A program made the translations under genes and the position numbers. Shown one piece after another: positions 24,943 to 34,619 of a stretch of DNA of 64,000 bases. This DNA is from Streptomyces sp. ISL-1 (GTDB lineage Bacteria; Actinomycetota; Actinomycetes; Streptomycetales; Streptomycetaceae): assembly GCF_018614585.1 (NCBI RefSeq), contig NZ_JAGGOI010000064.1, positions 1 through 64,000 on the forward strand, in the 5' to 3' direction. The notes below the pieces were generated by a model. The model searched no databases. It saw only the letters and a list, made by a program, of their open reading frames with translations, and was not told the DNA's origin. The first letter of the stretch is position 1, and every line of letters starts with the position of its first letter.

Positions 24943-25617
24943 TTGAACAGTGGTCAACAGCGTGGCGTGACGGGACGATCCCAGGTACGCCGCGGTGAAC
25001 TCATCGCAACCGGACGGAAGTTGTTCGCCGACACTTCCTACGACGCGCTGTCGATGGACGACATCGCCAAGCACGCCGGAGTCGCCAAGGGCCTGATCTA
25101 CTACTACTTCCAGAGCAAGCGCGGCTACTACCTCGCCATCATCGAGGACTCCATGGCCGACCTCGTCTCGCGCGCCGCGGGCGACACCGATCTGCCGAGC
25201 GCCGAGCGCGTGTACCGCACGGTCGACGGCTATCTGCGCTTCGGCCAGCACCATCAGGCGGCGTTCCGCACGATTGCCACGGGCGGCGTCGGCTTCGACA
25301 CCCAGGTGCAGTCGATACGGGACGCGGTGCGCCAGGAGCTGATCGCGACCATCGCCGAAGGCGCGTACGCCAGGCGCGACATCCCCTTGCTGGCCCGGCT
25401 CGCCCTGCTCGGCTGGCTCAGCAGCGTCGAGGCGATCACCCTCGACTGGCTGGGCCACCAGGAGCTGACGCGCGAGACCGTGTGCGCGCTGCTGATACGG
25501 ATGCTGCGTGGCACGCTCCATACGATCGCGGAGTTCGAGCCGGGGTGCCCGGAACCGCCGGCCGAGTCCCTGCCGGCCGCGCTCGCCGGCGCCGTGCCCG
25601 ACCCGGTCGAGGCCTGA
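24943..25617 (+). CDS. TetR/AcrR family transcriptional regulator
   Basis: A regulator of about 224 residues. The start is uncertain: TTG 24943 (with GGAG 14 bases upstream), GTG 24916 and GTG 24967 are in frame, and TTG is preferred because it places the DNA-binding domain about 20 residues in. The N-terminal helix-turn-helix reads RGELIATGRKLFADTSYDAL, MDDIAKHAGVAKGLIYYYFQ and SKRGYYLAI. The C-terminal ligand domain ends in a Pro/Ala-rich tail. Targets are unknown; the upstream small membrane protein is a candidate partner. Confidence 0.83.
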   Translation: MNSGQQRGVTGRSQVRRGELIATGRKLFADTSYDALSMDDIAKHAGVAKGLIYYYFQSKRGYYLAIIEDSMADLVSRAAGDTDLPSAERVYRTVDGYLRFGQHHQAAFRTIATGGVGFDTQVQSIRDAVRQELIATIAEGAYARRDIPLLARLALLGWLSSVEAITLDWLGHQELTRETVCALLIRMLRGTLHTIAEFEPGCPEPPAESLPAALAGAVPDPVEA

Positions 25618-25668
25618 CGCGCAGGCGGGCAGCCGCACCCGGCTGCCCGCCCCGATCGTGTCCGCGGG

Positions 25669-26934
<1,266 letters not shown>

Positions 26935-27028
26935 CGGGTCTCCTCTTGGGGGGAGGGAGAGCGAGTGGGGAAATGTGCTGTCGGCCGTCTGCCTTCTTTG
27001 GCATGAACGCGGCCATGCGCTGGGGGGA

Positions 27029-27057
27029 ACGGTAGAAGGACTAGACCAGTGCGTCAA
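27029..27057 (-). promoter_or_regulatory. Chitinase promoter with DasR (dre) site between -35 and -10
   Basis: On the minus strand TTGACG (27052-27057) and TACCGT (27029-27034) are separated by 17 bases. The spacer holds ACTGGTCTAGTCCT (27037-27050), a good match to the DasR-responsive element. The rest of the gap 26935-27278 shows no gene; its right end serves the acyl-CoA dehydrogenase gene (GGGAGGAGA before ATG 27279). Confidence 0.72.
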
Positions 27058-27278
27058 TGGTTCGGACCAATCGCGGGCCGCGGCGCCGGGGCCAGCTGAG
27101 CCGCCCATGCCCACCCGTGACGTAAGTCCGCTGATCGGGCATACTCAACGCGCCACAGCCGCCGTCGAGCCACTTTCGTGATCCGGAAGGGCAGCATCGG
27201 CCTGGCAGTAAGTCCGGCGGCGCGCCCACACCCTTCGCGCGCGACGCCGCAGCGCCCGACAGGGAGGAGAGCGCCGCA

Positions 27279-28451
27279 ATGTCCGACCGCGCCCCGCAGC
27301 CGGTGGAACGTGAACTGCCCACCGAGGAGTCCAGGGATCTGATCGCCCTGGTACGCGAGATCATCCAGCGGGAGATCGCCCCCATGGCGGCCGAGGAGGA
27401 GGATTCCGGCCACTTCCCGCGCGAGGTCTTCTCGCTCCTGTCCGAGTCCGGACTGCTCGGCCTGCCGTACGACTCCGAGTACGGCGGCGGAGACCAGCCG
27501 TACGAGGTCTACCTCCAGGTCCTCGAAGAGCTCGCAGCCGCCCGCCTCACTGTCGGCCTCGGCGTCAGCGTCCACTCCCTCGCCTGCCACGCACTGGCCG
27601 GCTACGGCACCAAGGAGCAGCAGAGCGAGCATCTGCCCGCCATGCTCGGCGGCGGCCTGCTCGGCGCGTACTGCCTGTCCGAGCCCGGCTCAGGCTCGGA
27701 CGCGGCATCGCTGCGCACCAAGGCCGTGCGCGACGGAGACACCTGGGTGATCACCGGCACCAAGTCCTGGATCACGCACGGCGGGATCGCCGACTTCTAC
27801 ACCGTGCTGGCCCGGACCGGCGGCGAGGGCGCCCGCGGCATCACCGCCTTCCTGGTCCCGGGCGACACGCCGGGCCTGAACGCCGCCGCACCCGAGAAGA
27901 AGATGGGCATGAAGGGCTCGCCGACCGCCCAGCTCCACTTCGACGGCGTACGTGTGCCCGACTCCCGCCGGATCGGCGATGAGGGCCAGGGCTTCGCGAT
28001 CGCGCTCTCCGCCCTCGACTCGGGCCGGCTCGGCATTGCCTCCTGTGCGGTCGGCGTCGCGCAGGCGGCCCTGGACGAGGCCGTCTCGTACGCCACCGGG
28101 CGCCGGCAGTTCGGACGGCCCATCGCCGACTTCCAGGGGCTGCGCTTCATGCTCGCCGACATGGCCACCCGGATCGAGGCGGGGCGAGCGCTCTATCTCG
28201 CCGCCGCAAGGCTGCGCGATGCGGGACGGCCGTTCTCCCAGCAGGCCGCCATGGCCAAGCTGTTCTGCACCGACGCGGCGATGAGCGTCACCACCGACGC
28301 GGTCCAGGTGCTCGGCGGCTACGGCTACACCCTGGACTTCCCGGTCGAGCGCTATATGCGCGAGGCCAAGGTGCTCCAGATCGTCGAGGGCACCAACCAG
28401 ATCCAGCGCATGGTCATCGCGCGTCACCTGGCCGGACCCGAGACACGCTGA
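27279..28451 (+). CDS. Acyl-CoA dehydrogenase
   Basis: A 390-residue flavoenzyme with the three acyl-CoA dehydrogenase domains: an N-terminal helical bundle (REIIQREIAPMAAEEEDSGH), a middle beta domain with AYCLSEPGSGSDAASLRTKA, and a C-terminal helical domain. The latter holds GRRQFGRPIADFQGLRFMLA and VLGGYGYTLDFPVERYMREA followed by VEGTNQIQRMV, whose glutamate corresponds to the catalytic base of short-chain enzymes. The substrate chain is not evident. The last 28 bases overlap the 3' end of a small gene on the other strand. Confidence 0.93.
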   Translation: MSDRAPQPVERELPTEESRDLIALVREIIQREIAPMAAEEEDSGHFPREVFSLLSESGLLGLPYDSEYGGGDQPYEVYLQVLEELAAARLTVGLGVSVHSLACHALAGYGTKEQQSEHLPAMLGGGLLGAYCLSEPGSGSDAASLRTKAVRDGDTWVITGTKSWITHGGIADFYTVLARTGGEGARGITAFLVPGDTPGLNAAAPEKKMGMKGSPTAQLHFDGVRVPDSRRIGDEGQGFAIALSALDSGRLGIASCAVGVAQAALDEAVSYATGRRQFGRPIADFQGLRFMLADMATRIEAGRALYLAAARLRDAGRPFSQQAAMAKLFCTDAAMSVTTDAVQVLGGYGYTLDFPVERYMREAKVLQIVEGTNQIQRMVIARHLAGPETR

Positions 28452-28747
28452 ACCTCCTCACCCGCATTCGCGGGAGCCGCGGGCCAGAGGGTGTTGGTGG
28501 TTGCCGTCCGGTGGGTGGTTTTCGCGGCCGAGCCCCAAGCGGGCCGCGGTGACGCGAAAGCCGGCGGCGCCGCGAGCCTGCTCCACTCCGGGTCGCGGCG
28601 CCCCGGCAGGGTCCTTCCCTTGCTCGCCCACAGCTCGAGCAGCTCCCGGTAGATGGGCGGATCGGCCGGGTGCGGAACCGATTCTTCGGGTGGCGGTGTC
28701 GCCAGCCGGCGCCGACCGTGACTGGTCGCGGAGTACAGCAGGGTCAT
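28424..28747 (-). CDS. Conserved hypothetical protein (about 107 residues)
   Basis: A short soluble protein. The first two-thirds (TLLYSATSHGRRRLATPPPE, PHPADPPIYRELLELWASKG, RTLPGRRDPEWSRLA) look like a family conserved among Streptomyces. It is basic, contains no membrane helix and has no recognisable catalytic motif. The C-terminal third is Ala/Thr-rich, reads through the end of the acyl-CoA dehydrogenase gene on the opposite strand, and may be an extension beyond the original stop. No function can be offered. Confidence 0.6.
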   Translation of the reverse strand: MTLLYSATSHGRRRLATPPPEESVPHPADPPIYRELLELWASKGRTLPGRRDPEWSRLAAPPAFASPRPAWGSAAKTTHRTATTNTLWPAAPANAGEEVQRVSGPAR

Positions 28748-29012
28748 GCCTGGGGGAACGCGCCGCGCCGGTGCCGGGTTACCGCTGGGGCAAATCGAGC
28801 GGAAGTTCGCGGCCTACCCGGGCCTGGCCGCTCCTGGTGGACGACGACGCGAGCATGAGGTCCGGCCCAGGTCTCCCGCGGATTTCCTGACGTGCCGTCA
28901 ATTAGCCTGCGGCCAGGAGACAAGCCGTGCCCAAGGGCAGGCCAACCGCTTTTGTGATCCTGCACCACGCCGGTCTCACCGCCATGGTGCAGGGACAGGG
29001 AAGCTACTGGGC

Positions 29013-29411
29013 CTACGCGGCGTGGCGCTGCACCCGCACCGGACGCGAGCCCGGACCCCCGACGTGCGAGAAGGGCTGTGTCCGCCAGTCCAGCCCCTGG
29101 GGGAGCGTCAACAGCAGCGCGGTGTCCTGCTCCTGGACCTCGAGGGTCTCGTCCGCGGGACGCGCCTGCGAGGCGGGACGGCCGGTGCCGGCGCACACGG
29201 TGAGCCCGAACGGATTCCACGGGGTGGGGCACAGCGCGTGCTCCGGCAGTACGTTCTCGTCCGCCAGCAGCGCGATCGGCTGCACGCAGTCCGGGCAGAT
29301 GACCCGGTACATCTCAAAGGTGTCGTACGCGTCGAGCTCATCGATCTCAGCCGGTTCGGCCGAATCAACGGGCTCCGGTTCGGTACGTCCGGTGTTCTTG
29401 ACACTCTGCAT
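29013..29411 (-). CDS. Conserved hypothetical protein with CPDC motif
   Basis: A 132-residue acidic protein. After a Glu-rich N-terminus comes a conserved core, LDAYDTFEMYRVICPDCVQP, with a second cysteine pair in ALCPTPWNP and LTVCAGTG; this suggests a small zinc-binding fold. The end QGLDWRTQPFSHVGGPGSRP also looks conserved. It is transcribed alone, divergent from the Lrp gene at 29616. The 265 bases on its left (28748-29012) hold no feature I can support. Function unknown. Confidence 0.68.
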   Translation of the reverse strand: MQSVKNTGRTEPEPVDSAEPAEIDELDAYDTFEMYRVICPDCVQPIALLADENVLPEHALCPTPWNPFGLTVCAGTGRPASQARPADETLEVQEQDTALLLTLPQGLDWRTQPFSHVGGPGSRPVRVQRHAA

Positions 29412-29615
29412 GGAGAATCCCCCCTCGGGTGGGCCGACCAGGCACTTGCGGCCTCGACCACAGCAAGCAATTCCCCACGCGGCCGGCGGATAACCGCGCG
29501 GTCACCACCCACGCGGGCGGCAAACCTGTGGCATTCGTCACATGCCCGCCGCAGGTGCCCCCGCACGCCGCAGCGGACTGTGCCGGAAGCGACCTGGGGC
29601 AATAGGTTGATCCGC

Positions 29616-30056
29616 ATGGAGGAGCTGGATCGTCAGATCGTGGAATTGCTCGTCAAGGACGGACGGATGAGTTACACCGACCTGGGCAAGGCCACCGGCC
29701 TGTCCACATCGGCGGTGCATCAGCGCGTCCGCCGTCTGGAGCAGCGGGGCGTGATCCGCGGCTATGCCGCGGTTGTCGATCCCGAGGCGGTCGGGCTGCC
29801 GATCACCGCGTTCATCTCGGTCAAACCCTTCGATCCGAGCGCGCCGGACGACATTTCGGAGCGTCTTGCCGACGTGCCCGAGATCGAGGCCTGCCACAGT
29901 GTCGCGGGCGACGAGAACTACATCCTCAAGGTGCGCGTCTCGACCCCGCTGGACCTTGAGCACCTGCTGACCCGCATCCGTTCGCTGTCGGGGGTCTCCA
30001 CCCGTACGACGGTCGTGCTCTCCACCCCGTACGAGGCACGCCCGCCGCGTATCTAG
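29616..30056 (+). CDS. Lrp/AsnC family transcriptional regulator
   Basis: A 146-residue protein from ATG 29616. The helix-turn-helix spans LDRQIVELLVKDGRMSYTDL and ATGLSTSAVHQRVRRLEQRG. The RAM domain includes ITAFISVKPFDPSAPDDISE and VAGDENYILKVRVSTPLDLE. It ends ten bases before the amidohydrolase start, so the two are likely cotranscribed. It could regulate that gene or act globally. It is a different paralogue from the regulator at 2846. Confidence 0.92.
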   Translation: MEELDRQIVELLVKDGRMSYTDLGKATGLSTSAVHQRVRRLEQRGVIRGYAAVVDPEAVGLPITAFISVKPFDPSAPDDISERLADVPEIEACHSVAGDENYILKVRVSTPLDLEHLLTRIRSLSGVSTRTTVVLSTPYEARPPRI

Positions 30057-30065
30057 GCTGGTCCC

Positions 30066-31706
30066 ATGAGTAAGAGCGCCGCCCCCCAGAGCGAACACCG
30101 CACCGTGCTGCTGCGCGGTGGAGAGGTCCACAGCCCCGCCGACCCCTTCGCCACGGCGATGGTCGTCGAAAGAGGACATGTCGCCTGGGTGGGTTCCGAG
30201 GGCGCCGCCGACGCCTTCGCGGGCGGCGTCGACGAAGTGATCGACCTCGAAGGGGCCCTGGTCACCCCGGCGTTCACGGACGCACATGTGCACACCACGG
30301 CGACGGGCCTCGCGCTCACCGGCCTCGACCTGTCCGGCGCGCGCACGCTCGCCGAGGCCCTCGGTCTCGTACGGGAGCACAGCGCAGCGCACCCTGGCGA
30401 CAAGGTCCTTCTCGGGCACGGCTGGGACGCCTCGCGCTGGCCCGAGCGACGCCGGCCCTCCCGGGCCGAACTCGACGAGGCGGCCGGCGGCCGCCCGCTC
30501 TACCTGCCGCGGATCGACGTCCATTCGGCCGTGGTCACCACCGCCCTGCTCGACCTCGTCCCCGGCGTCAGCGCCATGACCGGCTACCACCCGGACGCGC
30601 CGCTCACCGCGGCCGCCCACCACGCCGTGCGCTCCGCCGCCCACGGCGCGATCACCCCCGCCCATCGCGCGGCCGCCCAGCGCGCCGCGCTCGCGCGGGC
30701 CGCCTCTGTGGGCATCGGCAGCGTCCACGAGTGCGCCGGCCCCGACATCTCCGACGAGGACGACTTCACATCCCTGCTGGCACTTGCCGGGGCGGAGCCG
30801 GGTCCGCGGGTCGTCGGCTACTGGGCCGAACAGGTCGCAGGCGCGAAGGACGCTCAGCGGATCCGTGAACTCGGCGCGATCGGCGCGGCCGGCGACCTCT
30901 TCGTCGACGGCTCCCTCGGCTCGCACACCGCCTGCCTGCACGCCCCCTACGACGACGCCCCGCACACCGGCGCCGCCCACCTCGACACCGCGGCCGTCGC
31001 CGCCCATGTCGCAGCCTGCACCGAGGCGGGACTGCAGGCCGGTTTCCACGCCATCGGCGACGCCGCCCTCACCGCGGTCGTCGACGGCGTCAGGGACGCG
31101 GCAGACATGATCGGCCTGGCCCGCGTCCGCGCCGCCCGACACCGCGTCGAACACGCCGAAATGCTCACCCCCGAAACCATCGCCGCCATGGCGGAGTTCG
31201 GTCTCACCGCCTCCGTGCAGCCCGCCTTCGACGCGGCCTGGGGCGGCGACAGCGGCATGTACGCGCAGCGCCTCGGCGTCGAACGGGCCCGCACCCTCAA
31301 CCCGTACGCGGCACTGTTGCGCGCCGGAGTGCCCCTCGCCTTCGGCTCCGACAGCCCCGTGACCCCGCTCGACCCCTGGGGCGCCGTCCGGGCCGCCGCC
31401 TTCCACCGCACCCCCGAACACCGCATCTCCGCCCGCGCCGCCTTCACCGCCCACACCCGCGGCGGCTGGCGCGCCGTCGGCCGCGACGACGCCGGTGTTC
31501 TGGTGCCCGGCGCGCCCGCCGACTACGCGGTGTGGCGCACCGAGGAACTCGTCGTTCAGGCTCCCGACGACCGGGTCGCCCGCTGGTCCACGGACCCCCG
31601 TTCCGGCACCCCGGGCCTGCCCGATCTGAGCCCCGGCGCCGAACTCCCCATCTGCCTGCGGACCGTGGTCTTCGGACAAATCGTCTTTGAGCGGCCGTCC
31701 GAGTGA
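30066..31706 (+). CDS. YtcJ-like amidohydrolase
   Basis: A 546-residue metal-dependent hydrolase of the amidohydrolase_3 group. The N-terminal composite beta domain leads to the metal-binding FTDAHVHTTATGLALTGLDL (His-x-His). A mid-domain region is FVDGSLGSHTACL, further histidines lie in GFHAIGDAAL and HRVEHAEML, and the closing aspartate is in FGSDSPVTPLDPWGAV. Substrate unknown; relatives act on N-acyl or formamide compounds. No signal peptide is visible, so it is probably cytoplasmic. Located ten bases after the Lrp gene. Confidence 0.85.
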   Translation: MSKSAAPQSEHRTVLLRGGEVHSPADPFATAMVVERGHVAWVGSEGAADAFAGGVDEVIDLEGALVTPAFTDAHVHTTATGLALTGLDLSGARTLAEALGLVREHSAAHPGDKVLLGHGWDASRWPERRRPSRAELDEAAGGRPLYLPRIDVHSAVVTTALLDLVPGVSAMTGYHPDAPLTAAAHHAVRSAAHGAITPAHRAAAQRAALARAASVGIGSVHECAGPDISDEDDFTSLLALAGAEPGPRVVGYWAEQVAGAKDAQRIRELGAIGAAGDLFVDGSLGSHTACLHAPYDDAPHTGAAHLDTAAVAAHVAACTEAGLQAGFHAIGDAALTAVVDGVRDAADMIGLARVRAARHRVEHAEMLTPETIAAMAEFGLTASVQPAFDAAWGGDSGMYAQRLGVERARTLNPYAALLRAGVPLAFGSDSPVTPLDPWGAVRAAAFHRTPEHRISARAAFTAHTRGGWRAVGRDDAGVLVPGAPADYAVWRTEELVVQAPDDRVARWSTDPRSGTPGLPDLSPGAELPICLRTVVFGQIVFERPSE

Positions 31707-32219
31707 CGTGCGGATATTTCGTGCCGGCGGCAGATACTCGCCGCGTTCCGCCGCGACCTGCGGATCTTCCGTGCTGACCTGGTGGTTTGGTCAAACCTCG
31801 CAGATCAGACGGCTGTTGACATGGAGCGCCCACCGGCGGGTAGGTTCGGCCGAGTCCACCACAGGACGTCCGGCCGGCAAACCTCCACGCAGTCGTCGAA
31901 CGCCGCTGGGTCATGGGGCAGCGTGTCGCACCGGCGCACTGCCACTGGGAGCCAGGTTCAGCGCCCGCGCCTCGGGGGCGAGGGAAGGTTCCAGTCGGCC
32001 GGCAGGTGCGACCCGGGTGGGGCCCGGCGTTCAGTAGACAACGGCTCTCGGTCGACCCGCAGCCAGCGGGTCCCAGGTCGGCCCGAAGGACGCCGGGCCC
32101 CGATCCGCAGCTGTTCTCGCGCCGCCGGCGGACCTGCGACACCTCAGCCCGTGCCGCCGCAGCCGCGCGCGGAGCGCTCGCTATGGTGGGGCTCTGTGCA
32201 CGGACTTTAAGGGGCAGCA
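31707..32219. other. Long intergenic region before the mannosyltransferase gene
   Basis: This is 513 bases without a convincing gene. The left end has a 16-base direct repeat, TGCGGATATTTCGTGC at 31709-31724 and TGCGGATCTTCCGTGC at 31759-31774. It also has a GGTTTG-gt-CAAACC dyad at 31784-31797 and a promoter at 31816. The remaining ~370 bases would be an unusually long leader if that promoter serves the next gene. Confidence 0.5.
31816..31846 (+). promoter_or_regulatory. Vegetative-type promoter upstream of ppm1
   Basis: TTGACA at 31816-31821 and TAGGTT at 31841-31846 with a 19-base spacer. The -35 is a perfect consensus. Direct repeats and a dyad lie just upstream, which may be regulator sites. 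Confidence 0.5.
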
Positions 32220-33011
32220 GTGAACGACGGCGCTGGGGTTACCCGTGGCGAAGCCCAGGGGCGGCGGTACGGCCCGCTCGGCAGAACCTTGGTGATCATT
32301 CCGACCTACAACGAGGCCGAGAACATCAAGCCGATCGTCTCGCGGGTGCGCGCGGCCGTGCCCGAGGCGGACGTCCTGGTCGCCGACGACAACAGCCCCG
32401 ACGGCACCGGTAAATTCGCCGATGAAGTCGCGGCCCAGGACGACCAGGTGCATGTGCTGCACCGCAAGGGCAAGGAAGGGCTCGGCGCCGCCTACCTCGC
32501 GGGCTTCGCCTGGGGAATCGAGCACGGCTACGGCGTACTCGTGGAGATGGACGCCGACGGCTCGCACCAGCCCGAGGAACTGCCCCGGCTGCTGACCGCG
32601 CTCAAGGGTGCCGACCTGGTCCTCGGCTCACGCTGGGTTCCCGGCGGCCGCGTGGTCAACTGGCCCAAGTCCCGCGAGTTTCTCTCGCGGGGTGGCAGCA
32701 CCTACTCGCGTCTTCTCCTCGGCGTTCCCATCCGGGACGTCACCGGCGGCTACCGCGCCTTCCGGGCCGAGACCCTCCAGGGGCTCGGGCTGACCGAAGT
32801 GGCCTCCCAGGGTTACTGCTTCCAGGTCGACCTGGCACGGCGTGCCGTCGCCGCCGGCTATCACGTCGTGGAGGTCCCCATCACCTTCGTCGAGCGCGAA
32901 GTGGGGGACTCCAAGATGAGCCGTGACATCGTCGTCGAGGCGCTGTGGCGGGTCACCGCATGGGGAATCGGAGGCCGGGCGAAGCGTCTGCTCGGCCGCA
33001 AGCACTCCTGA
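32220..33011 (+). CDS. ppm1: Polyprenol monophosphomannose synthase (GT2)
   Basis: A 263-residue glycosyltransferase with GTG start behind AAGGGG. The GT2 fold is plain: LVIIPTYNEAENIKPIVSRV, then the nucleotide-binding ADDNSPDGTG, then the metal site EMDADGSHQPEEL. The basic catalytic region is RGGSTYSRLLLGVPIRDVTG followed by YRAF. It transfers mannose from GDP-mannose to polyprenyl phosphate, the donor for protein O-mannosylation and lipoglycan synthesis at the membrane. There is no membrane anchor of its own and no lnt gene beside it in this window. It precedes an 18-bp tandem array and fxsA. Confidence 0.93.
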   Translation: MNDGAGVTRGEAQGRRYGPLGRTLVIIPTYNEAENIKPIVSRVRAAVPEADVLVADDNSPDGTGKFADEVAAQDDQVHVLHRKGKEGLGAAYLAGFAWGIEHGYGVLVEMDADGSHQPEELPRLLTALKGADLVLGSRWVPGGRVVNWPKSREFLSRGGSTYSRLLLGVPIRDVTGGYRAFRAETLQGLGLTEVASQGYCFQVDLARRAVAAGYHVVEVPITFVEREVGDSKMSRDIVVEALWRVTAWGIGGRAKRLLGRKHS

Positions 33012-33021
33012 GGCATTGAGC

Positions 33022-33146
33022 GCTCCCGACACCGCAAGCGCTCCCGGGCCGCGCAAGGCTCCCGAGTCCGCAAGTCCTCCCGAGCCGCGCAAGGCTCCCG
33101 ACACCGCAAGCGCTCTGGCGCCGCGAGCCCTCCCGGGGCCGCAAGT
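33022..33146 (+). repeat. 18-bp tandem repeat array
   Basis: Seven units begin at 33022, six of 18 bases and one of 17. They alternate between GCTCCCGACACCGCAAGC-like and GCTCCCGGGCCGCGCAAG-like forms, giving a 36-base higher-order repeat. The array lies in the gap between ppm1 and fxsA. An open frame runs through it, but codon pattern and lack of a ribosome site argue that it is not translated. Confidence 0.75.
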
Positions 33147-33255
33147 CCTCTTGAGATGCACGTCGTCCCGCGTCGCGGACGGCCACCGGGCCGTCCGCGA
33201 TCTTTTTGATCGCCCGCTTACGCCGCTCCGGCGGGCGTCCAGGCACACTGGGACC

Positions 33256-33861
33256 ATGACGACCGGCACACCGCCCCCGACAGCCCCCAGGCGCTCGAGC
33301 GCCCGCAATCTCATCCCGCTCGGCGTCGCCGCCTGGCTGGTGCTGGAGATCTGGCTGCTGACCCTCGTCGCGGACACGGCCGGCGGACTCGCGGTGCTCG
33401 CCCTGCTCGTCGGCGGCGCCGTCCTCGGCGGCGTCGTGATCAAGCGGGCCGGCCGCCGCGCGTTCCGCAGCCTCACCGAGACCTTGCAGCAGCAGCAGCA
33501 GACCGGCCAGAGCCAGAGTCCATCCGCCGGCGCAGGCAGCCCGGGGACCGGCAGCGGCAGCACTGGCAATGGATTCCTGATGCTCGGCGGGTTGCTCCTC
33601 ATGCTGCCCGGCCTGATCTCCGATGTGGCCGGGCTGGTGCTGCTGGTGCCGCCCGTACGCTCGATGCTCGGACGGTACGCGGAGCGGTCCGTGCAGAGCC
33701 GTATGCGCGCTGCCGCGCCCGGCAGCCTCGGCGACGCCTTCCAGCAGGCCCGCATTCACCGGCCGGACGGGAAGGTCGTGCAGGGTGAGGTCATCCGGCA
33801 CGAGGCAACGCCGCCGCGGAGTTACGAGGACGAGGGCCCCAGACCTCCGCTGACCCCCTGA
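33256..33861 (+). CDS. fxsA: FxsA family membrane protein
   Basis: A 201-residue protein. ATG 33256 was chosen since the family begins just before the first helix; the long upstream open frame is the repeat region. Three or four hydrophobic segments are seen (LIPLGVAAWLVLEIWLLTLV; AGGLAVLALLVGGAVLGGVV; FLMLGGLLLMLPGLISDVAG). The GLLLMLPGLISDVAG segment is the FxsA signature. A Gln/Ser/Gly-rich loop (about residues 78-105) is longer than in E. coli FxsA. FxsA of E. coli limits phage exclusion by F plasmids; its physiological role is unclear. Confidence 0.9.
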   Translation: MTTGTPPPTAPRRSSARNLIPLGVAAWLVLEIWLLTLVADTAGGLAVLALLVGGAVLGGVVIKRAGRRAFRSLTETLQQQQQTGQSQSPSAGAGSPGTGSGSTGNGFLMLGGLLLMLPGLISDVAGLVLLVPPVRSMLGRYAERSVQSRMRAAAPGSLGDAFQQARIHRPDGKVVQGEVIRHEATPPRSYEDEGPRPPLTP

Positions 33862-33890
33862 CGGGATCTGACGGGATCCGCGAACAGGAC

Positions 33891-33943
33891 AAGAGCCGCG
33901 GGCAGTCTCACTCTCACTGAGAGTGAGACGGCCCGCGGCTCTT
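33891..33943. terminator. Bidirectional terminator between fxsA and rbpA
   Basis: AAGAGCCGCGGGC (33891-33903) pairs exactly with GCCCGCGGCTCTT (33931-33943), and the interior holds a second stem, GTCTCACTCTCA with TGAGAGTGAGAC. A duplicated ACGGGATC word lies just left at 33861-33880. It serves both convergent genes. Confidence 0.85.
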
Positions 33944-33978
33944 GTGTTCTATGAGGCTGTTCGTGCGGTGTTACGCGG

Positions 33979-34353
33979 TCAGGCGGACTTCCGGCTGTCC
34001 CGCGGATGCACAGCGATGTTCATGGCACCGGAACGCAGGACCGCCAGCCTCTCGGCCAGCACTTCCTCCAGCTCCTCGCGGGTGCGCCGCTCCATGAGCA
34101 TGTCCCAGTGCGTTCGCGCCGGCTTGCCCTTCTTCTCTTCGGGGCCGTCGCCGTTCACCAGGAGTGCCTGGGCGCCACACGCCTTGCACTCCCACTCCGG
34201 CGGAATGTCCGCCTCTACGGAGAACGGCATATCGAATCGATGGCCGTTCTCGCATGCGTACTCCACCGCCTGGCGCGGGGCCAGATCGATGCCGCGGTCC
34301 GTCTCGTAGCTGGTCACCACGAGTCGCGTTCCGCGGAGAGCTCGCTCACTCAT
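33979..34353 (-). CDS. rbpA: RNA polymerase-binding protein RbpA
   Basis: A 124-residue actinobacterial transcription factor. It has the RbpA opening MSERALRGTRLVVTSYETDR, a zinc core with CENGHRFDMPFS and WECKACGAQA, and a basic linker. The C-terminal sigma-interaction domain is ARTHWDMLMERRTREELEEV. It binds RNA polymerase and principal sigma factors (HrdB and relatives) and stimulates open-complex formation. It is a single-gene transcript ending at a strong hairpin, with a consensus sigma-R promoter upstream. Confidence 0.97.
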   Translation of the reverse strand: MSERALRGTRLVVTSYETDRGIDLAPRQAVEYACENGHRFDMPFSVEADIPPEWECKACGAQALLVNGDGPEEKKGKPARTHWDMLMERRTREELEEVLAERLAVLRSGAMNIAVHPRDSRKSA

Positions 34354-34414
34354 GAATCGTGCCTCCCGGGCTTGTCGCCCACAGGACAGGTGTCGCTGTC
34401 GTCGTCATCCGGTC

Positions 34415-34440
34415 AACGTCCGGTCGGCGGTAAAGATTCC
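34415..34440 (-). promoter_or_regulatory. Sigma-R (oxidative stress) promoter of rbpA
   Basis: On the minus strand GGAAT (34436-34440) and GTT (34415-34417) are exactly 18 bases apart, matching the SigR consensus GGAAT-N18-GTT, about 60 bases before the rbpA start. Thiol-stress induction of rbpA is known in S. coelicolor. Other promoters probably exist further upstream. Confidence 0.8.
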
Positions 34441-34619
34441 CGTTCCGGGTCATGCGTCGCCCGTCGTGCCGCTGCTTTCCCAAGGTTTGGGGTACCCACC
34501 ATTGACCGGTTTGTCACATCTGACAGAAAGTGTCACCCTGTGATTTCACTTCTTCAGCACGCAGTAACGGTCCGCCTGGCAGGCCAAAGGCGTACACTAC
34601 CGGCCTTTCACTTCAACGT

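Noticed and set aside
28746..29615. Long upstream part of the frame containing the second Lrp gene
   Set aside because: It is Arg/Pro-rich without motifs, runs over a minus-strand conserved gene, and the Lrp domain starts at ATG 29616.
33022..33146. CRISPR-like array
   Set aside because: Units are contiguous and similar to each other without unique spacers, and no cas genes are nearby; it is a plain tandem repeat.
34588..34611. Weak AAAGGC...GCCTTT hairpin after the UMF1-type gene
   Set aside because: Short arms and an 11-base loop, too weak to call a terminator with confidence.
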